From positions 1-18,623 of the forward strand of contig JAILPD010000127.1 of assembly GCA_024690445.1 (NCBI GenBank): a stretch of DNA of 18,623 nucleotides, given 5' to 3'. Within the stretch, counting starts at the first letter, position 1; every line of letters begins with the position of its first letter. Positions 13,862 through 18,623 of the stretch are shown here, one piece after another. Made by a program: the position numbers and the translations under genes. Origin of the DNA: Acholeplasmatales bacterium. GTDB lineage: Bacteria > Bacillota_I > Bacilli_A > Acholeplasmatales > Anaeroplasmataceae. A model generated the notes under the pieces. The model saw nothing but the letters and a program-made list of their open reading frames with translations. It had not been told where the DNA came from and searched no databases.

Positions 13862-15994
13862 CTACATACTCTTCCTTTCAGCGATTTCTGCCATCTTAGC
13901 ATCATTTAATCTTGTTGCACCATGAACTCTTGAATAAGATAAATATCCATTCATTCTTTCAATCTTTGTCAAATTTCTAGAACCACACTTTGGACAAACA
14001 TCCATAGCTAATTCTTGGTGACCACATTCTTCACAATAAGCTAATGATAAGTTAACTCCTTCATATAATCCCATATCCATAGCTCTTCTAATTAATGACT
14101 TGATAGCTTCAACATTATAATCAATTGGATACTTGACATATTGAATCTTACCACCATTAGCTAATTCCCAGAATCTAGCTTCCTTATCTTGTTTTTCAAT
14201 TGGTGATAAATCTTCTGTTACATGACAATGGAATGAATTAGATACATAAGGTCTATCTGATACATTCTCAATAATTCCATACTTAGCTCTAAATTGCTTA
14301 ATTTGAAGACCACATAAGCTTTCAGCTGGTGTTCCATAAATTGCATATAAGTGATGATCTTCATTCTTGAAATCAACAATTCTCTTATTGATATACTTCA
14401 TTACCTCTAATGCGAATTCGCCGTCTTCAGCAATTGACTTGCCATTATATAATTCTTGTAATTCATTTAATGCTGTGAAACCAAATGAAGCAGTTGCTGC
14501 CTTTAAGATAGGCTTAATCTTTTCATGTGGTTGTAAATGTCCACCATAGAAACCACCCTCGCAATATGCTAATGGGTTAGTTGATGCACGCATTTCACCT
14601 AAATAATCATAAGTACGGCAATGTAACTTTCTAATTAGATTTAGATAATAATCTAACACTTCATAGAAATCCTTCTTTTCTTCTCTTGCCTTAGCTAAAA
14701 TCATAGGTAAATGTAATGATACAGCACCAATGTTAAATCTACCAACAAATACAGGCTTATCATCATCGTCTGCAGGTTCAAATCCACCACGCTCATACCA
14801 AGGTGATAGGAATGCTCTACAACCCATAGGAGAAATTACAGCACCATATTTCTTATACATACTTGCAATATAACCTTCACCAGTCATGCTTAACCAGTCA
14901 GGATACATTGTCTTTGAAGAGCATCTTACACCCTCTTCAAATAAATCCTCATTAATACAGCCTTCGCCATGTAAATCCTTATCATATAAGAATACAATCT
15001 TAGGGAATAATACTGGTCTCTTTCTACCAGGCTTACCTTGTCCACCACGACGAACCTTTAAGCACTCTAAAGTACACATTCTAGCAAATCTAGATGTACC
15101 TAAACCTAAAGTTACAGTAATAAATGGATAATCACCTCTAGATGATCCAACTGTATTAAACTTATATTCAAGACCTTGCCATCCTTGTTTGAATTCATTT
15201 CTAACATCATCAATAGCTTGGTCATTGGCATTCTTTCTAGATAATCCTAAACCAACATACTTATGGAAAGCTCTTTGGAAGCTCTTTTCAGCATATTTAT
15301 CTAAGATAGTGTCAATTTGAGGAACAGTAAAACCACCATATTGCTGAGCTGCAGTAGATAATACGATATCTCCAATAACATCAAAAGCAACATCTAGGCT
15401 CTTAGGCTCATTATAGAAAATATTTCCCATTTCGAAGCCGCCATCAAGAACATGTCCAACATCAAAAAGACAACAATTCATTGTATCACGTCTAGCTACC
15501 ATATCATGAATATAAATATATCCATCATTAACAGCCTGTAGTTCTTCTACATTTAAGAAGAACTTCTTATAAAGCTCCTTGTTTAGCTGGTTATATACTA
15601 AGCTTCTTTTTGTAGAAACTAATGCAGAGTCTGTATTAGAGTTTTCCTTATCACCAATATACATAATAGACTGGCTCTTTGTATAAACCTCATCAAGCAT
15701 ATGAACAAAGTCTTGCTTATAGTTTCTATAATCTCTATAGCTCTTAGCTACACGAGGAAAAGACTTATCAAGTGCTCCTTCTACAAAATTATGCATTTGA
15801 GGGATAGTAATTGAATCAAGTTTAGACTCTTCGATTCCTCTTTCAACGTCAGAAACAATCATATCTAAATCATCAGCAGTAAAATCAACTAGAACTCTAG
15901 CTGCAGATTTTGAAACGGCCTTCTTGATCTTTTCAGGATTAAATTGTTCGATAGTACCATCCTTTTTGATAATAGTAACATTATCCAAACTCAT
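13862..15994 (-). CDS. nrdD: anaerobic (class III) ribonucleoside-triphosphate reductase
   Basis: A 710-residue glycyl-radical enzyme reducing ribonucleoside triphosphates to deoxy forms without oxygen. The N-terminal ATP-cone (about 1-90, from IKKDGTIEQFNPEKIKKAV) is the allosteric activity site. The long barrel domain includes IHDMVARRDTMNCCLFD and the CTLECLKVRRGGQG region. Near the C-terminus four cysteines (654, 657, 667, 670: CEECG and CPKCG) form the structural zinc site, and the radical glycine is Gly683 in RMNGYLSYSR. The end LNDAKMAEIAERKSM is the usual tail of this subtype. The ATG at 15994 is chosen because AGAAGG lies eight bases upstream; a GTG at 16003 would overlap that site. 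It heads the nrdD-nrdG-dut operon and is transcribed from TTGATT-17-TAAAAT. No oxygen-dependent reductase is seen here. Confidence 0.95.
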   Translation of the reverse strand: MSLDNVTIIKKDGTIEQFNPEKIKKAVSKSAARVLVDFTADDLDMIVSDVERGIEESKLDSITIPQMHNFVEGALDKSFPRVAKSYRDYRNYKQDFVHMLDEVYTKSQSIMYIGDKENSNTDSALVSTKRSLVYNQLNKELYKKFFLNVEELQAVNDGYIYIHDMVARRDTMNCCLFDVGHVLDGGFEMGNIFYNEPKSLDVAFDVIGDIVLSTAAQQYGGFTVPQIDTILDKYAEKSFQRAFHKYVGLGLSRKNANDQAIDDVRNEFKQGWQGLEYKFNTVGSSRGDYPFITVTLGLGTSRFARMCTLECLKVRRGGQGKPGRKRPVLFPKIVFLYDKDLHGEGCINEDLFEEGVRCSSKTMYPDWLSMTGEGYIASMYKKYGAVISPMGCRAFLSPWYERGGFEPADDDDKPVFVGRFNIGAVSLHLPMILAKAREEKKDFYEVLDYYLNLIRKLHCRTYDYLGEMRASTNPLAYCEGGFYGGHLQPHEKIKPILKAATASFGFTALNELQELYNGKSIAEDGEFALEVMKYINKRIVDFKNEDHHLYAIYGTPAESLCGLQIKQFRAKYGIIENVSDRPYVSNSFHCHVTEDLSPIEKQDKEARFWELANGGKIQYVKYPIDYNVEAIKSLIRRAMDMGLYEGVNLSLAYCEECGHQELAMDVCPKCGSRNLTKIERMNGYLSYSRVHGATRLNDAKMAEIAERKSM

Positions 15995-16016
15995 ATATAA
16001 CACCTTCTCTTCAAGT

Positions 16017-16052
16017 ACTTATAATTTTAACATTGAAGTAAATGCTAATCAA
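16017..16052 (-). promoter_or_regulatory. promoter of the nrdD-nrdG-dut operon
   Basis: TTGATT (16052-16047), a 17-base spacer and TAAAAT (16029-16024, with TG one base before it) predict a start near 16017 and a short leader containing AGAAGG. Confidence 0.65.
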
Positions 16053-16263
16053 CATCATGAAGGTCATTTTGAATATGATTAATTGAAAAAATTGTTTTCA
16101 TAAAAAAAATTTATAGATTTTTGTTTGATTTTCATAATATGTGCAAAATATTTATACACTTTACAAAATTTGTATTTAAATCTCAAACAACTACTAAAAA
16201 TTAGACCTTTTGTTATAAATTTTATTTATAGTCGAAGATTGGTCAGTAGTCCTATTTTGCACA

Positions 16264-16293
16264 AAAAAACAGGGTCGTGTTACTTCACGACCC
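16264..16293. terminator. terminator of pgi, hairpin usable in both directions
   Basis: GGGTCGTG (16272-16279) and CACGACCC (16286-16293) pair around TTACTT. On the minus strand, the direction pgi is read, TGTTTTTTT follows; on the plus strand ATTTTTTATT follows. Confidence 0.88.
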
Positions 16294-16311
16294 ATTTTTT
16301 ATTGATTTCGT

Positions 16312-17646
16312 TTATTTTTTAATTTTGGCCTCTAATTCAGCCTTCATATTTTCATATCCAGGCTTACCTAATAAGGCAAACATATTCTTCTTATATGATT
16401 CAACACCAGGTTGATTGAATGGATTTACTCCAGAAATGTATGCAGATACACCACAAGCAAATTCGAAGAAATATGCCATATAACCATATGTATATGGAGA
16501 AATGCTTGGAACTGTTACTCTAATGTTAGGAACACCACCATCAACATGAGCAATTAATGTTCCTTCCATAGCCATCTTATTAACATAATCCATTGATTTA
16601 CCAGCTAAGAAATTTAAGCCATCTAGATTATCAGCTGTTTCTTTAATATTAATATTTTTTTCAGGAGTTTCAACAGAAATAACTGTTTCATATAAAGTTC
16701 TTTCACCCTGTTGAATCATTTGACCTAATGAATGTAAATCAGTTGAGAACGAAGCTGATGTAATCCAAATACCCTTACCATCCTTACCTTCTGACTCACC
16801 AAATAGTTGTTTCCACCATTCAGCGAAATAATTTAATTTAGGTTCAAAGTTAACAAGCATTTCAAGCTTCTTTCCACTTCTATATAATGCTTGTCTTGTA
16901 ATAGCATATTTAACAGCATCATTATTATCAGATGAATCGTTAGAATACTTTAAGTAAGCATCCTTAGCACCTTCCATCATTTCATCAATATCAATACCAG
17001 CAGCTGCGATTGGTAAAAGACCAACTGCAGTTAATACTGAGAATCTACCACCAACATCATCAGGTACTACAAATTCTTCATATCCTTCAGCGTCAGCTAA
17101 GCCCTTTAATGCACCTCTAGCCTTATCTGTAGTTGCATAAATTCTCTTCTTAGCTTCTTCCTTGCCATATCTATTTTCTAGTTCTTCCTTAAAAATACGG
17201 AATGCAATTGCAGGCTCTGTAGTTGTACCTGACTTAGAAATAATATTGATAGAGAAATCTTTATCCTTAATATATTCTAATAATTCAACTGCATAAGTTG
17301 AAGAAATATGATTACCAACAAAGATAACCTCGCAACCCTTTTGACCAAAATATTTCTTATTCATTTCAATTGCTGACCTAGCTCCTAAATAAGAACCACC
17401 AATACCAATTGCAAGTAATACTTGAGATTGTTCTTGAATTCTTGCAGCGGCCTGCTTAATTCTTGCGAATTCTCTATGATCATAGGCAACAGGTAAATCT
17501 AACCAGCCTAAGAAATCATTTCCTTCGCCACTCTTAGAAATTAAAGTATTAAACGCCTTTTTAGCATCACTCTTAACACCATCTAAAACTTTCTTATCGA
17601 TAAAACTAGTGGCGTTATCAACATTTAAAATTAATTTATCACTCAT
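16312..17646 (-). CDS. pgi: glucose-6-phosphate isomerase
   Basis: A 444-residue cytoplasmic enzyme interconverting glucose 6-phosphate and fructose 6-phosphate in glycolysis. The short length fits Firmicutes-type PGI. Visible motifs are [14 protein letters not shown] (81-94), the phosphate-binding [10 protein letters not shown] (136-145), [14 protein letters not shown] (around 200-213), STDLHSLGQ with the ring-opening His, and the C-terminal [13 protein letters not shown] with the active-site Lys. A perfect GGAGGT lies before the ATG. It is a single-gene unit: its own extended -10 promoter (TGTTATAAT near 17676) follows the terminator of the upstream gene, and a strong hairpin closes it. The leader is very short, about 18 bases. 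Confidence 0.95.
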   Translation of the reverse strand: MSDKLILNVDNATSFIDKKVLDGVKSDAKKAFNTLISKSGEGNDFLGWLDLPVAYDHREFARIKQAAARIQEQSQVLLAIGIGGSYLGARSAIEMNKKYFGQKGCEVIFVGNHISSTYAVELLEYIKDKDFSINIISKSGTTTEPAIAFRIFKEELENRYGKEEAKKRIYATTDKARGALKGLADAEGYEEFVVPDDVGGRFSVLTAVGLLPIAAAGIDIDEMMEGAKDAYLKYSNDSSDNNDAVKYAITRQALYRSGKKLEMLVNFEPKLNYFAEWWKQLFGESEGKDGKGIWITSASFSTDLHSLGQMIQQGERTLYETVISVETPEKNINIKETADNLDGLNFLAGKSMDYVNKMAMEGTLIAHVDGGVPNIRVTVPSISPYTYGYMAYFFEFACGVSAYISGVNPFNQPGVESYKKNMFALLGKPGYENMKAELEAKIKK

Positions 17647-17663
17647 ATAAATCGTACCTCCAT

Positions 17664-17679
17664 ATATATAATTATAACA
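17664..17679 (-). promoter_or_regulatory. promoter of pgi
   Basis: The extended -10 TGTTATAAT (17679-17671) predicts a start near 17664, right at the GGAGGT ribosome binding site; no convincing -35 is present. Confidence 0.6.
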
Positions 17680-17708
17680 CTAATTCATTAATATAGAAAA
17701 TAAAACTT

Positions 17709-17743
17709 TAAAATTAAAAGAGTGCAGTATCATACCACACTCT
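17709..17743 (-). terminator. terminator after the six-helix membrane gene
   Basis: An 11-pair stem with a three-base loop (17743-17719, AGAGTGTGGTA pairing with TACTGCACTCT through two G-T wobbles) is followed by TTTTAATTTT on the minus strand, 11 bases after the stop. Confidence 0.8.
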
Positions 17744-17754
17744 AATAATTTAAA

Positions 17755-18426
17755 TTATTCAGCTTCTTTTTCAGAATCTTTAGATTCTTCAGCTACTTCT
17801 TCCTTAGCTGGTTCTTCTTTAACTTCCTCAGTCTTAGAATTGTTGTTTGCAGCTGTTACAACATATGTAATATAAATAGCAGCTACACATGCAAACATGA
17901 ACATTGTAAATACTAATTCAGCAGCAGCAACACCACCAGTTCTTGTTAAACCAACGATAGTTAAAACAAAACCAAGTATAGACGCGATTAATAATACAAG
18001 ATTTGTATTCTTTTCATCTAACTTAGCAAATGTAGGACATAATGTTAATACTAAGCCTACAACAGCTAGTAAACCGAAAATCCAGCTACCAACATTATCT
18101 AAGTCCCAAAAGCCAATTGCGATACCTGCAAATACAAATTCAGCAGCAAAGTATACAGCCATAGGGAATGTTAATAACTTATTACCAATTTCCTTCTTTC
18201 CTAAGAAAGCTTGTACAATCTTAATACCACCATAAGTAAAACCAATTGTTGCACATGCTAAAGCTACGATTAATACACCTTCATAAATATAACCCTTAAC
18301 TGAATTATTACCTGCCCAATCAAAATTTACAGCAGTCATGATTGTGTTAGCTAAATAGAATACTGCTACAACACAAGCTAAGATACCAGCAGCTAGTGAA
18401 ATGTAACCCAAAACCTTTTTTGTCAT
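17755..18426 (-). CDS. six-helix membrane protein with acidic C-terminal tail
   Basis: A 223-residue integral membrane protein I cannot place in a named family. Hydrophobic helices appear at about residues 6-30, 48-72, 86-106, 112-130, 140-160 and 166-192. The last 30 residues are a disordered, Glu/Lys-repeating tail (KEEPAKEEVAEESKDSEKEAE) that should lie in the cytoplasm. There are no transporter signature motifs, conserved charged residues inside the helices, or catalytic residues that I can see. AAGGGAG precedes the ATG, and the start overlaps the stop of the upstream HD-GYP-type gene (ATGA), so the two are translated together. This pairing suggests, but does not show, a link to signalling or envelope functions. 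Confidence 0.8.
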   Translation of the reverse strand: MTKKVLGYISLAAGILACVVAVFYLANTIMTAVNFDWAGNNSVKGYIYEGVLIVALACATIGFTYGGIKIVQAFLGKKEIGNKLLTFPMAVYFAAEFVFAGIAIGFWDLDNVGSWIFGLLAVVGLVLTLCPTFAKLDEKNTNLVLLIASILGFVLTIVGLTRTGGVAAAELVFTMFMFACVAAIYITYVVTAANNNSKTEEVKEEPAKEEVAEESKDSEKEAE

Positions 18427-18623
18427 TTTCTTTCTCCCTTAAAATAATTATTAATATCTTCGACAATATCCTTGTCTATCTTATTATTATTAGCCATTTC
18501 CCTCATAATGTCAATAGAATCATTATGTAGAAAATCACCCTTATAACTCCTTTTTTCTGTAAGTGCTTGATAGATATCTATACACGCAAGCAATTTTTCC
18601 TCAAATGATAGTTCATTTGCTCC
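18423..18623 (-). CDS. C-terminal end of an HD-GYP-type phosphodiesterase, cut by the window edge
   Basis: An open frame runs from the right edge to a TGA at 18425-18423 and encodes 66 residues with no visible start. The stretch LSFEEKLLACIDIYQALTEK followed by RSYKG and SIDIMREMA matches the end of HD-GYP domains (typically EKILAVADVYDALTSDRPYR...EAIEIM). The metal-binding HD and GYP motifs would lie off the window. HD-GYP proteins hydrolyse cyclic dinucleotides or related nucleotides, but some members of this wider HD group act otherwise. The stop overlaps the next start (ATGA), coupling it to the membrane protein at 17755-18426. Confidence 0.75.
   Translation of the reverse strand, partial: GANELSFEEKLLACIDIYQALTEKRSYKGDFLHNDSIDIMREMANNNKIDKDIVEDINNYFKGERK

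Larger units (their letters stand above)
15995..16311. other. gene-free AT-rich stretch between pgi and nrdD
   Basis: This 317-base gap holds the pgi terminator (16264-16293) and the nrdD promoter (16017-16052). Between them are an 11-base perfect inverted pair, TGTGCAAAATA (16140-16150) and TATTTTGCACA (16253-16263), and a small perfect dyad TACAAA-A-TTTGTA (16162-16174). The small dyad could bind a regulator, but lying over 100 bases upstream of the promoter it is not an obvious operator. No clear NrdR box pair is seen, and no open frame in it has a ribosome binding site. Confidence 0.45.

Noticed and set aside
13700..13909. 69-residue rightward frame across the nrdG/nrdD junction
   Set aside because: It is the shadow of two well-supported genes on the other strand and has no ribosome binding site.
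1..18623. CRISPR array, rRNA, tRNA or complete insertion sequence
   Set aside because: I saw no regularly spaced repeats, no rRNA or tRNA signatures and no transposase or integrase frame anywhere in the window.

Overview
The window is AT-rich, dense with genes, and reads with the standard code: Trp is TGG, and stops are mostly TAA/TAG with one TGA. Strong AGGAGG-type ribosome binding sites, extended -10 promoters and short U-tailed terminators point to a low-GC member of the Bacillota. Two [FeFe] hydrogenases, an NADH-linked hydrogenase complex and an oxygen-sensitive class III ribonucleotide reductase indicate a strict anaerobe that ferments sugars and makes H2. A gut Bacilli/Mollicutes-related or Erysipelotrichia-like lineage is my guess; nothing here fixes it.

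Layout from left to right. 1-287 is non-coding, with a promoter-like element firing off the left edge and a strong 29-bp dyad. 288-866 holds two small, divergently transcribed membrane proteins that look like distant paralogues. 914-2308 is a cytoplasmic GH28 pectin-type glycosidase. 2571-6390 is a four-gene accessory module read leftward, probably from one promoter near 6440. It encodes a membrane protein with an HNH-like nuclease motif, a tail-anchored coiled-coil protein, a small two-helix membrane protein, and a free-standing protein that looks collinear with the N-terminal clamp region of RNA polymerase beta-prime (RpoC) but has no catalytic part. Short imperfect direct repeats lie at both module boundaries. 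This module is the best candidate for an undescribed system.

6638-11063 is an operon for a multi-subunit NAD-linked [FeFe] hydrogenase: NuoE-like, degenerate thioredoxin-fold, NuoF-like and HydA subunits. Just upstream, at 11197-12696 and with its own promoter and terminator, is a second, monomeric group B [FeFe] hydrogenase. 12846-15994 is a compact nrdD-nrdG-dut operon for anaerobic dNTP supply and dUTP removal. 16312-17646 is glucose-6-phosphate isomerase. 17755-18426 is a six-helix membrane protein with an acidic tail, coupled by an ATGA overlap to the 3' end of an HD-GYP-type gene cut by the right edge.

Together the core genes describe glycolysis, reoxidation of NADH and ferredoxin by H2 formation, and anaerobic DNA precursor synthesis. 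The 2.4-6.6 kb module interrupts this housekeeping layout and is not explained by it. All functional calls come from reading motifs by eye; no database search was run.
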